Shown here: positions 46,871-59,539 of the stretch, piece by piece
Layout: each line of letters starts with the position of its first letter
Position numbering within the stretch: position 1 is the stretch's first letter
Assembly (NCBI GenBank): GCA_026419785.1
Contig: JAODTK010003899.1
Coordinates: 62,001-126,000, forward strand
DNA length: 64,000 nt
Source of the DNA: Sclerodactyla briareus
Lineage: Eukaryota > Echinodermata > Holothuroidea > Dendrochirotida > Sclerodactylidae
Reading direction: 5' to 3'
The notes under the pieces: model-generated
The model's input: only the letters and a program-made list of their open reading frames with translations
Told to the model about the DNA's origin: nothing
Databases searched by the model: none
Program-made: the position numbers and the translations under genes

Positions 46871-49800
46871 CTTTTGAACAAATTGTGAAAGGGGTGGGTA
46901 CAATTCCTTAATTAAGCAATAGAGGAATCGCACACATCGGTGAGTGGAATGAAAATCATTCGGAAAATATGCAAAAATCGCAAGACAGTACACTATCTGC
47001 CCGGGCAGTAAAATAGTTCAGCTTCAATAACCTCATCGATAGTTGCTGACTCGATGAACGTAGAGATAATCACTGGTGTTGACATGCATGATCATAGTTA
47101 TAGTAGGTATTTGGAATTGCCTGTTGATTTGGTATGCGCAATGTTGGTGAAGAATTTTTAATAAAATTACCAACGTCAGATGATCAAAAAATATTTAACC
47201 AGGGGCCTATGAGATTTCTTGTGATCTTATTTGACTCGATCAGCCGACCTTTCAATTAAACCCCTTCAAATAGAGGCGATGTACCGAATATATGGAATAG
47301 ACTTGGGAGTTCTGGGAGCATCATGCAAGCAAATCCTCCTGGTATGTCCCAGTTCATTTACAGGAAAACTTGCTGCCGCTGTGATGGGTGCTCAAATATG
47401 AAAGTTTAATTGATGATAATTCGCCTGCCACGTTCGCGAAATGTGTATGTGCTCCACGTCGTTCGATAGCTGAATTGCAATCAGCGAACCTTCAGCCTAT
47501 CCGTTTTGTGCGACCAGAACTCTGTGGTTGAATAGTGTGTTGGTGTAGTTCAATATACGCTGGTCTCCTGGGTCTTCTAGAATACGCTAGCATCACTTTG
47601 CCTAGATGAAAATTAGTCCTGGGCTCAACAGGGGACCTTGGCGGTCCCCCGTACCCGCCGCCAGGGGTGCAATACATCTAGTGAAGCCACTCGCTCAGTT
47701 GAGTATAATTTCCGCTCATTATTATGGGCCTACGTTAGAAGGGAAACATTTAGGAAATATACGGTTCACTTCGAATAACTCGGATCATGCGGTGGACACT
47801 TATCGGTATAACTGAATGTTAGTTGTTATGAGTTGATTCGCAGTATATAGTGGGTTCAAATGAAGGACAGGCAATTGGGGCGACCCTGAAAGGGGGCCAA
47901 AGCTACACGACGTAAATTAGCAGTAGGATCCATTTCACCTGGGTGGCTCCCGGGCAGGTAACAAACTACAGCGTCTCGACAGTATACACTATGTAATTAT
48001 GGATTTTCCCAGGGGGGAGCGGTGATAGTCCGGGAAATTCTCCTCTGTGGGAGAATTCCCTTCCTGTTTGGGAGAATCGTTATAATTATACAAAAACATA
48101 CCATCGCAACGAACGGCTCTCCGGAACGACTGTGACAAATTTAATCCCAAAAAGTACCTCCGAAACCGAGCTTCTTTTTGTGTAGTCGGGACAACAAGGA
48201 TCCTGAATTGAACAATTGAAGACTCTGACTAGACGAATTTTCAAGAGGGGGGGGGGGGAGAATGAATGTCTCCCCTATATTCTCATATGGGTGAACGTTG
48301 CACTATGGGGGAGAATACAATATGGCAGTCCCATAAATAATTGAAATTCTCCTAAACAGGAAACAATTTATTTTTCTGGATAGGAGAATCTCCATGACTG
48401 GGTGGAGGGGATCGATAAAGGGAGAAATGAAGTTACTATCTAAGCGGAGCGCCACTATCGGTAGGTGGGTAACATTCCTGGCACTTTTAGGGCATTTCAC
48501 TTTTGCTTCATCCCTGCTCGAATTCCTTTATGTTCGGTCTAAATATGTCAATGTCCGGTTTTCGATTTGGATTTGAATGCCTAACGGCTGACGTGGGGGT
48601 AGGGGGTAAGGGGTTCCCCTACCCTTTGGGCCTCACGATTTTGCACTTCTTCTGCCCTGTGCATTCGGGGGGACCCTAAAGTGGGTAAAGGTCCGCCTCA
48701 AACTGTTAGAAAGATATTACATACGTATCCGGGTTACCGCTAGCCACCGCACGAGGTCCCAGCGGTCCCTGTAATTCCCACTCAGTATTGAGAATTGTTT
48801 GATATTCCATCTGTTCAAGTATTCCGGAAATGTTTGGCGTTTTTAGGTAGCCGTTTATGCAATTTGGTGCAATATAGCACACCTAAACACCCACTCACAC
48901 CCCGTTATGGAACTAATGTAATTTTGCAGTTTGGTATTTTTCTCGATTTTGTTGGTCAACTGCTCGAGTTCCATATTTTGCTCAGGATTTGAACTGAAAT
49001 TCTTGCGAAGGCAAATGTAAAAACTTATATAGGTTCGCCACAATTAATTTCGGCACTGACCTACTGTAAAAGTCTTCACTTCCCTAGGCTTTAGAAGTCT
49101 CGTATCATACATGTACGTACTACGGTACGTAGGTCGTAACACATACATGGCCGTGCCCCGCCGGTTCCACAATTACCTGGTAGAGAATATGGAGTACTGA
49201 CACTGCCAAAAATACTGTCCATCGCGGCATACTATTCCTGTAAATTAAACGTAAAATAACGTGGATCAGTAGGCAAATCTCCTGAACGCTAACGCAATGT
49301 GGATGGATTGAGAGGATTCACCCCCAGTAGAGGGAGCGTAGTGGGGTAGCTCACCCCTTCCCCTGCTGGTAGCTACACCACCTATATATCCTGCCTTGCT
49401 CTCTATTTTATGTCGTCAAAACCCGTCATTCCCTATAGTGTATATAATATCTGGCATTTGCAAATACAACCGAGGTTATATTTTGAAGAATGGAAAACTG
49501 TATCTATAGGTCCAAACCCCATTTCAATACGACGTTCCTATGTGGAGTTATTAGCCTTCAAAGTTGGGGCCATTGAGCAGAGAAAATCTCGGTACCGGTT
49601 CGATGCTATTTTGTAACTTTTTTATTCAAGTTTATCAGCAATAGTGTCATCTAAGTTCAGTACCAATCGCCGCCCCTGTAAGATGAAGTACCACTCGGTA
49701 CTTGGTACCTCTAACTCTGCCGCTACTCGTACTCATTTAAATATTCGTGTCAGTTATTCAGAAATCGCTCCAAGGGGGGGTCCCAATCACCTGAACTAAG

Positions 49801-50409
49801 TGAGTCCCATTACATATATGCAGATTAGAAGCAGATAATCAAGTCTAGTCAAGAATTGGCCCCAAATTAATGTGTCAGAATGATTAGATAGCAAAGACTA
49901 GCCCTGGCGCATTAATGCATGCATCATAACGCTGTGCAACTTGATATGTTCCCCCAAGGGCGATTTGGGTGCATTACAGATGCTAAGTCTAATGAGGCAT
50001 GTTACGGAAGGGGCTTTCTCATCTGCTACGTGCAAGAGCTTGGAGTTAAGCAGTTGTAGAATTCTCCACGAATTGGATGTGGCACAGCCATGGCTGACGA
50101 TGATCACATGATCGTTTCCGAATAATGAAACAGTATCGTAATAGTTGCAAATACCGTAGTCAAAGAAACACATATATACAATACGGTACGAATATCGAAA
50201 GTAGGCTTCAGTGCCAAGAGGGCACGGGTAAAGTTACAAATGCCAGGCTAAACGCGTATATATAGTGAGTGGAAGGAATATGTTAAAGGATTCAGAATGG
50301 ATCAATTTAACAATTGCACATGACATGAGATTGCCATGCTCACAACGGATGCACTACAAGTACGTTTTGAAATTTGAAGGAATAGATGAATCCGAGTATC
50401 CTCAACCCT
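46871..50409. other. gene-free stretch
   Basis: About 3.5 kb has no recognised gene. It holds a minus-orientation copy of the dispersed core at 48435-48454 and a G run at 48247-48258. Frames of 60-90 codons show no domain. Confidence 0.35.
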
Positions 50410-51360
50410 AAACGTGTTTGTCAGCACCAGGTCGTTGTGACTGGCAAATTCCAGGAGCCTTGGACCTCTATCGTTGACTGTGTGACGCATATTGCCCATT
50501 GTAGTCCCCCCGTACAACGGTGATGTCTTTCTTTGGGGTTCTGTCTATGGCTTCTCGTATCTGGTCGTAGGAGTCTGTCCATGCATCATCATCATAGTCT
50601 GACGTCGAGGCGTAACCGTGAATGGTGGTAGTGTTGAGCGAACGAAGCTGCCCTGGGTTGGATGAGCCTGTAGGAAATAGGTCGGCAGTCCATGATGGTG
50701 TTCACGATGTCTTTGTAAACACGGAACCCAACGCCACGCATATGTTTGTCCCCTCCCCCACTGAAATATAGTGTTTGGCCTTCCTGTGTCTTAGGCTGGG
50801 ATTCCATAGACGCGTATGGTATGTGAAAATCGCCAATTTACGTGAACTGAAGAGGGGGCTAGTGCTTGAATACGTTCTATTTAGTTTGCAAAGATCGATA
50901 TTGTTTCACAAAGCCAAAAATTCATAATGGAGGCAGACCAACGCTGAATAGACGAAATAAGCACATGTACCAACGCGTTTGCGGGTGCGTATCACCGCGA
51001 ATGAATTCTATGGAATATCTTCCTTAAAAAGCCAAGCAACGAAAATATGCATGGGCTGCTGCCTTTTAATGGTCTTTACGCACAAACTTACAGTGTTTCT
51101 TCTTCTGAAACAAATGTTCCTGCTCGTAAATATGTGATTTTCACAACCAGCCCGGATACGCATACGCATCTATGGAATCCTACCCTTAGTCTCTCCAAAG
51201 TTCTTTTATCGTACTTGACACAGTCCAAGTACGGCCCATTGGTACCTGCTCATCTCGTACGTGAGCTCTCCCAGCTTTTCTGCTATTCCCGATGTCCTAA
51301 CATTCCAAGTGCCAATGGTGATGTTATTTCTATCACGGATCCTTTGTGCATCAGTCGCAA
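50410..51360 (-). mobile_element. RTE-type LINE endonuclease fragment, interrupted by a MITE
   Basis: On the minus strand the apurinic-type endonuclease can be followed in order: ITIGTWNVRT (TWNVRT at 51310-51293), LTYEMSRYQWAVLGLCQVR, then a stop and KNFGET. A 392-bp insertion follows, then TQEGQTLYFSGGGDKH (from about 50788), RGVGFRVYKDIVN, a frame change, DYDDDAWTDSYDQIREAID, GDYNGQ at 50509-50492 (the 'GDwNa' active-site block), and RLLEFASHNDLVLTNTF, ending near 50410. The enzyme nicks target DNA for LINE integration. The later motifs ('QIDYI') and the polymerase are missing. Frameshifts and a stop make it dead. Confidence 0.88.
50794..51185. mobile_element. Harbinger-like MITE inserted in the LINE
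   Basis: A 392-bp element. The left end begins GGCTGGGATTCCATAGACGC; the right end on the opposite strand begins GGGTAGGATTCCATAGATGC. The inverted repeats extend about 50 bp with one internal indel (TGTGAAAATC is shared further in). It is flanked by TTA at 50791-50793 and 51186-51188. Three-base TWA duplications are typical of PIF/Harbinger elements. Removing the element and one TTA restores a continuous LINE reading frame, which confirms the boundaries. No coding content. Confidence 0.85.
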
Positions 51361-53681
51361 ATACTTGTCACCGCCGTCTGGTACATAGCAACGGAAGCCG
51401 CGGTCCTTGACAACCCGAGGGAAGACCGATCCGGTATGGTACATGAGTTGGTTGTCATTCCATGTGGTGTGTCTTGGACAAGAGAAGCTTGGCGGCCGCC
51501 CATTCTCCCAGCTCTTAACGAGGCCGATGACACGTATATGATGTTAGCCACCCCCTCCGATCGCGTACACTTGACGGTTGAGTGCATATATAGGACGCCT
51601 TCACATGATCTGATTGGTTATTCAATTCACAGACACTGCATGCTGAGAAATATACGCAAATACTCTTTTATGGACCTGTACATGACAAGATTAAACCACA
51701 GGTTACGTCCCCCATGCATGCATCTTCACTTCCGTTATATTTTAGCGCAAATTAGGGAATCGCAGTATTGTGGTCCTGTGTTTGTTCCTTAATTTCAAGT
51801 AAAATGAAAGAATGAAACGGCCGCAGGCAAGGTCATCGAACAGTAACATTATGTTTACGGAAGACAATTAACTACTGCTAGTAGTTATTCCTATAAATGG
51901 GAAATACGTAAACGTTTGCATTCAATCAATCACGTAGCGTCAATAACCTATCCGAATTGTGACGATTGATCACGCATGAAAATGCAAGAAAAATATATGA
52001 TAGTTCCCTTGATCCTCTGTGACAATACAATGAGACATTGTTGGAGCTGTGGGTTGTCTGTTATTACATTTGGCAAGGGTATTATCCTCCCACCAAACGA
52101 ATCGACTGGGGTCTCGTGTCTTAGCTAAGGGAGGGGGAACCAGACGCTGGTAGCAGTCAGTAAGGAAACAACGATCCACGGTTGGAGCAATCTAACTGCG
52201 ACCTGTAACCTCTCTGCATCGAATACAATTACGTGAGATCGTTTCAGTAACAAGAAATGTCACACCAATAAATTCTCCTTGAAATATTCTATCGATGTCT
52301 TCCGACCTGACGGTAATGACATGATACTCTCATTCTGATCTGATTCTTGCCTCCATTTTTTACATTTTCATATGACCGAATTGGACACATCGTATGAGGA
52401 TTCGCCAATTCAAATTTATTCACGCTTGTCCAGTATTATTTTGATCTTCCCTTTCTGAAACCCCCCTTTCTCTCTACCCCCCCCCCCCCCCTCTGTCTCT
52501 CTCTTCCTTTCTGTCCCTCTCGCTCTCAGTGTCGCGTCGTACTAACTCCTAACAAGTTATACAAGGTCTGAGTCCGTAATTCATTGTCCGTAATGCCACT
52601 GAAACTAATTATATTACGCGAAACGTATTAATTACTTATTAGTTCAATACCAGCACCCGATAGTTGCATTACTCTTCCGGTGCCTACCTAACAAATTAGA
52701 TTCATGACAATGGATTACCCATGTCAATATTTGTGCCGAACAAGCACAAATACCTCAAGAAGAGGTCGGTATTTATTCATAAAAACAATATAGCGGCAGC
52801 CTTACGAAAATGATAAAGTAGGCAACTTCTCTCATAGTCTCGTAAAACAGTATCAGTTCGCCACGTAATACGCGCGTTCTGGATAACGTGTAAGTGTAAT
52901 CATTTTGTAGGGGATACTGTTCGATTACAAGTATCTAGGTGTAGAACAAGCAGTACAGAAATGTCATTCGCATAGACAAATATGTTATTATCGAGCAAGT
53001 AGTGGCGTCGTCTCTCGGGCGACTACTCGGAATTACTTGTTGGTGACTGAGCGAAAAAATCCTTCTTGAGTAGTCAGTTTTAACTGTAAGTTGTTGTGAG
53101 CCTACCCTTACAACTTCCGGAGAACAAACCCCTCAGGTATTCAATCGTGCTCCAAAATAATGTTTTCGAACTTACTCAATTCTCGTGGAGTAATTTACTG
53201 CGGTTGCAGGGAATGACTTCATCTTTCGCAACAGGATTCCCACGCCACCGAGGCAAATTCCATATCTGCCGTTGAACAAAATAATATTGAGTGACTTTCG
53301 TAGTCGGTGCCTTGCACTTTTACAGAAGTAAGACGACAGGTTGAGCTGACTCGTTTAAAAGAGGAGAACTACAGTATATAGTGGAAAGCGACTGAAGAGA
53401 AGGGAGACTCTATTCGATTCGGAATTTGTGATATATTTAGGATTCGTATGTACTGGCAAAAAACTCTTTGAATGGTAGGTCCGATATATAACTCATTGCG
53501 AGCATATTCACACGACAGACCTGGAAAATTATAGCACGAGGTTCGTTTCGTGAAAGGAAAGAACGGTATCTCGGGATTACAGAATCCTGTTTGGGGACTG
53601 GTGATCGACATAGGCTAAGTTATATTACCCGTGAGAGATTCAAAACATTCCCACATCTGATAATTCAGCCTTCGATCTTGA
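51361..53681. other. gene-free stretch, first part probably LINE 5' region
   Basis: The first few hundred bases upstream of the endonuclease (minus strand) may be its untranslated leader; a plus-strand 148-codon frame at 51346-51792 lies antisense to it and has no domain. Further on only homopolymers, such as a C run at 52477-52491, and unassigned DNA are seen. Confidence 0.35.
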
Positions 53682-53999
53682 TTGTGCACCTCAATTGGTT
53701 CGACAAGCGCCAACGCTTCCAACGAAAACTGGGAGGGGCGACAGCAGTTCGTGGTCGTCTATAGGACGACTATACTCGTCGTACTCTTTACTATCATGGT
53801 GATCGGATAACGATCAACTCACTGGTCCTCTGGGTCATTGCGAGTACCGGGAGATGCAGACCGCTACCACTTTTACTTCGCTAATCTCGCTGTAGCTGAT
53901 ATCATCCTTCTCATCGTCACTGTGATCCCGATCGCTGTTACGCTACATGTTAACTTCCTCGACCGATTCACCTGCAAGTTCCTCGAGTATATCATGCAC
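53682..53999 (+). pseudogene. exon of a class A (rhodopsin-like) GPCR, N-terminus to early TM3
   Basis: From 53682 one frame encodes a short extracellular segment with an NAS N-glycosylation site, then RTTILVVLFTIMVIG (first half of TM1) and a TAA at 53808. The second half of TM1, NSLVLWVIAST, continues in another frame from 53816. TM2 resumes in the first frame: FYFANLAVADIILLIVTVIP, with the conserved Asp at 53898-53900. TCKF carries the TM3 disulfide Cys, and EYIMH ends at a GTAAGT donor at 54000. Such receptors sense extracellular ligands at the plasma membrane, and the pattern suggests a peptide-type receptor; the ligand cannot be named. No initiator ATG is in frame. The indels mean either a decaying pseudogene or local assembly errors. 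TM3-TM7 exons were not found to 64 kb. Confidence 0.75.
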
Positions 54000-55060
54000 G
54001 TAAGTAACTTTTTTTTTTTAAAAACAAGTATTTGACTGACCCATTCGCAAACCACTTCTCTCATTGAAAAAGCTGATCATCACGGGTTCATCAGAAACGC
54101 AAAGCGCCGTAACTATGCGTAAGGGAGGGGGTTAATCTAATAGGATGTTAGACTGCTACGCCCTATATTTTAAGCAATTGTGACGCCCTATATTTTAACC
54201 ATTGTGAGTCATGGTTGTCTAAACGTCACTTGAATCTACTCTCTCATTGATTCGGAGGCCTCATCCAGCTACATCCCTGAGTGACGTCGTCTAGAATTGC
54301 GCAATATAGAATACATCGATAGCCATCTGGTCAAAGAAACTGAGAGGATATCAGACATTAAAGACGATTCGTCGACGGGTGAGTTTCACAAACAGCGAAT
54401 CGTGGCCTATATCTTTGTGGCTGGGTGTGTCAGTCATAATGAAGAAGGATTTACATCCGTGGGCCTAGAAAGTCTATAGAATCGGATCAGAGCACGATAC
54501 AATATTGTTATATTGTGTAAACTGTCCCCTCAACACTATGACACATGTTGTAACATACACTGTTCTAGTATAACCTTTTATTCAATACTACGCCTAGATC
54601 GTTTGCCAAAAACGTTGGCCTTAAGTTTTGCACGTAGGGGAGATCACTGTCTTCTTTACCAATACCACGTATTTTTTAAGGCACTGTGCATACAGTGTTC
54701 GCGTGATCGGCATGTCAAGAGGTTGCGAACTGAGGCTTGAAATGCATAATAAGCGAGATTAATACATCACGTATGTCCTAGTTTACTTTTTTTCACGATC
54801 ACGGTTCTCCAAGCAGCGAAGAATGTGATATTTTTTATTAGCTTGTTCTGTGGGAATTGTTGATTATAATAACTCAACTGTTCTCCTCCGTCACTTCTCT
54901 ATATAGTAAGTTTTCAACCTAAAGTTAGCTATGCAGTCTGAACCGCATCAGGTGTAGATATCTGATCAGCGAGAAGGAGGGTATCGGTGAAAAAACTGAG
55001 TTGTCAGAAAGATGTGAGTTTTTCCAGCCAAATTACACGAAGAAACAGAACGTGAAACTA
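54000..55060. other. intron-like DNA after the GPCR exon
   Basis: No downstream receptor exon (no DRY-like, TM6 or NPxxY-like block) was recognised. A 27-bp unit containing ACGCCCTATATTTTAA is tandemly duplicated at about 54157-54205. Confidence 0.4.
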
Positions 55061-55249
55061 CGTCGAGATTCCTTGCTGTACGGCGTTCACGACGTTGTGC
55101 ATTGTGGCAATCACCAGAACAATTATGTCCACAATGCACACACACACCCCCATAGCCACTAGCCGCAGCCAGTACATGAAAGTGATCGCGAAGTCTCTCC
55201 ATGATCGTCGTTCAGGTGAGATTGTCAGAAACAATTCAGAGTTGGCACA
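55061..55249 (-). CDS. possible membrane-segment-encoding exon (low confidence)
   Basis: A 63-codon minus-strand frame contains FAITFMYWLRLVAMGV followed by CVCIVDIIVLVIATMH, a strongly hydrophobic stretch long enough for one or two membrane helices, ending in NAVQQGIST and a stop at 55060-55058. It opens after a TGA without a clear acceptor or ATG. A different frame on the same strand is also open, which lowers confidence. No family is recognised. It runs opposite to the GPCR exon, so it is not part of it. Confidence 0.2.
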
Positions 55250-58195
55250 TCATTTCTCCTGTGCGTGCAATTGACTAGGTGCAACTTTAGTCCTAGATTT
55301 GTGCGTAGATTCGTCGATTGCTCACGGAGCTTCACCCATGATGAAAAAATTTGATTACGTATATGGGCAGCAGCAGTAGCGGATACAGAGGGGTCCAAGG
55401 GGTCCAGATCCCCCCCCCCTTGAATGCTGCTGAATTTATCCTATACGAAAGACATCCCTTTACAAGATGTACATTACCCTACCCCGCGCGTTGTTGGCTC
55501 TCTGTGCAGGGCAGGACTGTTCCCCATATGGAATTTAATCCCCAAAATAAAATTGTTTAAGAAAGTTTCAAGATTATTTTGTTATTATTAGGTTAAGTTA
55601 CTTATTAGGTTATTTGTGGGGGGTGGGGTGAGGTGTTACACTATCATGGGATGAAGAGTATTGTGATACATTATCTGTCGCATATAGGACTTCTTCCGTG
55701 TCAACCTCCGAAAATTTGGATGGGGGCGAAACAACAGTATATCCCCAGCGAGATCCGTGAGAATCGTTGTATAACTGAGAAAACATGCAAAACAGTATTC
55801 AACCAAACTGACTGAGGTTGATTTGAGTGATGGGAAGTTATTTCAAATCCGAATTTGACCGACCTATTCATCAACATTCTGTGAGTTCTCGCGCTATGCG
55901 CGAATGTGGTATGTTGCGAGTCCCATGGCCGCCTTTACGACCGTGGCTCATGGAGAAGTGTATACGTCGTATGTTAGTGTGTGGATCAAGTATGCATGGA
56001 CCTATACCAGCTCGGTTTTACATATGCAGTGACGTAATAGCCACAACTTTTGAACGAATTCGGCGGAAGGTGGGATATTCGAACCAACGCCGGAAAGGAA
56101 TTAACTGACCTAGCACCAAATTGCATCTTAGGCCAGGTGAAAATGCAAAATTTTCCAAAAACGGAAGTGAGTGTGAAAGTGTGCTATATTGGCACGAATT
56201 GCATTAAGGTACCTGCTGGAAATGAAAAAAAATTGGAACTCTCCCACAGCCCACCAACATTCTCCACCCCCATAAAATCACCAGGCTTTCCCCCCCCCCC
56301 CCCACACACACACACTCATTAATTCTGGCTACGGCCACTGGTTGGTATCCCCTTTCAAAAATCCTGCATCAGCCCCAGGGAGCAGACTGCGCCTTCGTAC
56401 CTATTGTTTACACCGATTGACCCTAGTACCGATTGAAAAAAATAGATGAGGCCTATGTGTAGCCTTTGTGGTGTGGATGAAGCTATATAGCTATTGGTGG
56501 ATGCTTATAAACAGGCGGAGGACAACAATGAAAAGCAGTGAAGACATTGCGTGCGAAGTGCGCAGTTTTCGAGGATTCAACACTGGAGAAATCATATATT
56601 CCATCACGCAGGTCGGTAATCAGTCATTGAATCTACGAATAGGTAGTATACAGTATAAGCGAAATAGCAGCTGGGTCAAAATTGGGAGACGAAATGCACT
56701 AGCGTCCCTCTCGACCTAATTATTGAAGATGACGCCCCCCCCCCATGGATAGCCACATGCATGCATTCCATCGGGAGGCCTCCCCCCCCCCCCCCTCCCA
56801 TCAGGAGCCTGAGGGGGTAGGTATGCGCAAAATGTACAGACATCGACGAAGCCCTAGTGCACGACGGGCTAGCTATATCCAACCGTCTTATAATAGCAAC
56901 ATTGTCTATACTAAAACTGGAAAATTTCTGACCACATATTGGGCGCTTGGGAGGTCTAAACAACAACAACAAAAAAAAAAAAAAAAAGGAAGGGAAATGG
57001 AATCCATTGAAGTTATATTGAAAAATGCATGTTCTGACAGAGGGGTGGGTGAGGTTTGGTTATCTTCGATCGGTTACTCAGGCTTGAAAACGAAGTGAAT
57101 GAAAAATGGTATAGACGTCGTGGGGGTAGAATGAGTGATCCGCCACTGAGTAGCATGTGCAGGATTGTGCACTATACAGTGAAAAGATCTAGGCATCACT
57201 ACTCATCTTGGCTTTCAAACCAATGACTGATTTCATTTTGCTTAAAGCAAGACTCAGATAGTGAGCGGGGCGTTCACACACGCCACTGCATATAGTCAAT
57301 ACATGGCATGTGATACAGGCACTTCGAAAAGTCCGAACGAGGCAGATCCGGTGTTATATCCATGTGATGGTATACTCATTTTATTAGGGGATTAGATACG
57401 TGGTACCTGTTCTAAATGCGATTCCAGACTGATCATGACGTCATCGTAGAGACTGCGAAAGTGCGAAGTATAGAAAACCGTAGAGAAAAAAATCCCTCCG
57501 AACTTTTCATAGTCAAATTCTCTCTAGTCAGATAACTGAGGTCCCAGTGGGAATCCACGAAGGCCAGTGGGATGACATTTTCTAGTTCATAGCTAGCTTT
57601 CATTGTTACAGTCAGCTGATCTTTGTACTGAGTTAGCCACATACAAGATGGTGCCAGTGACGTAGATGTCAATAATGAGTAGCACGCGAGTGTTGATATC
57701 GATGGTAACAACCCTGTGAATACATTTTGCGAGAAATCGTCATTCGACGTGGTCCTAATTATTATCAGGGAAATCTAAAACCTTCTTAAAATACGAAAAT
57801 TCAAGTGCACAGTTTTAGCTTTGCACTGAACTCGGGGATTCGCAGTTTTCAATTCAATTGTGTTAACAATCGAATGGTCTCTGCGAGCAAAGAATATGAG
57901 CTAGCTAACTTTGGTTGCCAAGTTGTTTCACGAATCGTAATATCCGTGTGGTTCCACATATTTCGTAAGAGTCGACAAACAAAACTAGCCTCGTTATTGT
58001 TTTGGGATGTTTGCAAGTTGGCGAGCAGAAGGGCGTACATACTGTATGGAGCCATTATTTTTAAAGCATTCACTGCAGTAGTACTGTAAAGCATGCGTGT
58101 ATAATTATGACAACGATCATTTCACTTTAGCAGTGTATAGCAGCAGTTAACAACAACAATACATTCCGGTTTCCAATTTCAGCATGTAGGCAGGG
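55250..58195. other. gene-free stretch
   Basis: No gene was recognised. Pieces resembling short dispersed repeats occur near 55378-55430 and 56350-56380. C runs lie near 56290-56303 and 56782-56795, and an A run at 56971-56986. The longest frames (93-117 codons) have no domain. Confidence 0.35.
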
Positions 58196-58199
58196 CCAG

Positions 58200-58995
58200 T
58201 CGGTTACCATATTCCAGGCTGAGAGAAGAACGAACAATCTCAGATATCCTCAAATTTTCCCCGAGCAGAGATGGGCAAAAAGAGAGAGGGTTTGGATGGC
58301 AATTCAAATATGATCTCGAAAGAGCATCACAACTGCACTGATGTTTTAACTGGGAACATTGACTTCTAATGACCTCATACACAAAGGTCACATTAGACAA
58401 AAACTGGAAAAGGTTATATCGGAGTTCAAATTAGGGTCGAATAGAGTTCACTGAAGAAAATACGAAATGAACTAGATCAGCATAGTGGGGTATCTCCCAA
58501 TCTTGTCTGACATTTTATCATACCCAAACACTAAATTCCAATTAGTTACCTTAGTGACCTCTGATGACCTTTGATGATGTGACTGCTATGAAAAATGTTC
58601 CCTCCTATGTTGTGCAACATACATATCATCCATATCGGGGACTGTCATTGGAAGTTGTTGTATAAATGAGCAATATCGAGTATTTATTGGCAATTTTTCG
58701 GCCATTAGTGACCTTCGATGACCTTGACGAGCTGGGACGGTTGCATTGAACCATGACCTCCTGGATGGTGAGATCCCTGTCTAAAGAAGCTTCATATTCC
58801 AATGCAAGCAACGATGGTATAGTTGAAAAAGTATCAAAACCGACCTCTGACCCCCTGTAAATTGGGAACAGACTGTCCGACTGAAGTGATTCTTGGTGCA
58901 TGTAGCACACAGAGCTCTATCACATATGGGAATATGACAGCACTTGACACTTTTCTCTTTGAAATTAACACATTCTTAGAATACTTAACCTTTGA
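58200..58995 (+). repeat. degenerate satellite-like array
   Basis: Recurring phrase 'TTAGTGACCTcTGATGACCTT' and variants near 58366, 58549, 58706 and 58845-58855, spaced about 140-180 bp. 'GGGAACA' and 'GATATCC/CATCC' phrases recur between them. The sequence differs from the 5.4- and 11.7-kb family but shares a taste for GACCTC/GGTCA words. Non-coding. Confidence 0.5.
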
Positions 58996-59024
58996 ACTTT
59001 GACCCCATCATCGGGTGCGCTTGT

Positions 59025-59352
59025 TTTTGGATCGAACCTATTCAAGGCCCAGCAAGGATGCAAACCCGGATACTGCACCTTATCGTCAGCTGCGAATCCC
59101 CTGACCAGTTACACGGATTACCATACCAAACTGCCGGCCGGTTTAACCTCAATGTGGAGGTGGGAGTAAATATCACCACGCAGACGGAACTTGCCTACCC
59201 CTTATGTTCCTGCTCCAATCCCTTGTGCGGAGCGTCCAGCGAGAATGCAACAGGTATCATTTTTAAAGTGTTTGGTATGACCCCACCGGGAACTGAACAA
59301 CAGTCTGCCGGGTGGAAGGTCGACGCTCTACCAACTATACCAACCACTTGGT
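59025..59352 (-). mobile_element. tRNA-Gly-like SINE, third copy
   Basis: On the minus strand the head has an A-box-like GGTATAGTTGGTAG at 59341-59328 and a decayed B box, TGTTCAGTTCC, at 59299-59289. The loop again reads CTTCCACC. The body shares 'CTTGTGCGGAGCGTCCAGCG' (plus strand, near 59219) with the 27.5-kb copy, and the 3' arm shares AAGGCCCAGCAAGGATGCA near 59043. The outer snap-back arm is missing, so it is 3'-truncated. A 203-codon plus-strand frame here is antisense to it and not a gene. Confidence 0.75.
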
Positions 59353-59539
59353 TACTGATTTTGGACATACTGCTTCTAAGGAAGCCCCCCCCCCACATGG
59401 CAAATCTCTATGAGTATCCTAACTGTACTAATTCTTTTAATCAAAGTTTTGACATGAAATATTTTCGCACTCCATGGTCAAACACAAAAGTCAACACATA
59501 CACACACATACAAAGCCATCCACATATATTCTTATATAT

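Noticed and set aside
51346..51792. 148-codon plus-strand open frame
   Set aside because: It lies antisense to the LINE endonuclease start and its probable leader, and it has no domain.
35485..57443. Two palindromic TGACGTCA (CRE) sites, at 35485 and 57436
   Set aside because: About one is expected by chance in 64 kb and neither is near a supported gene.
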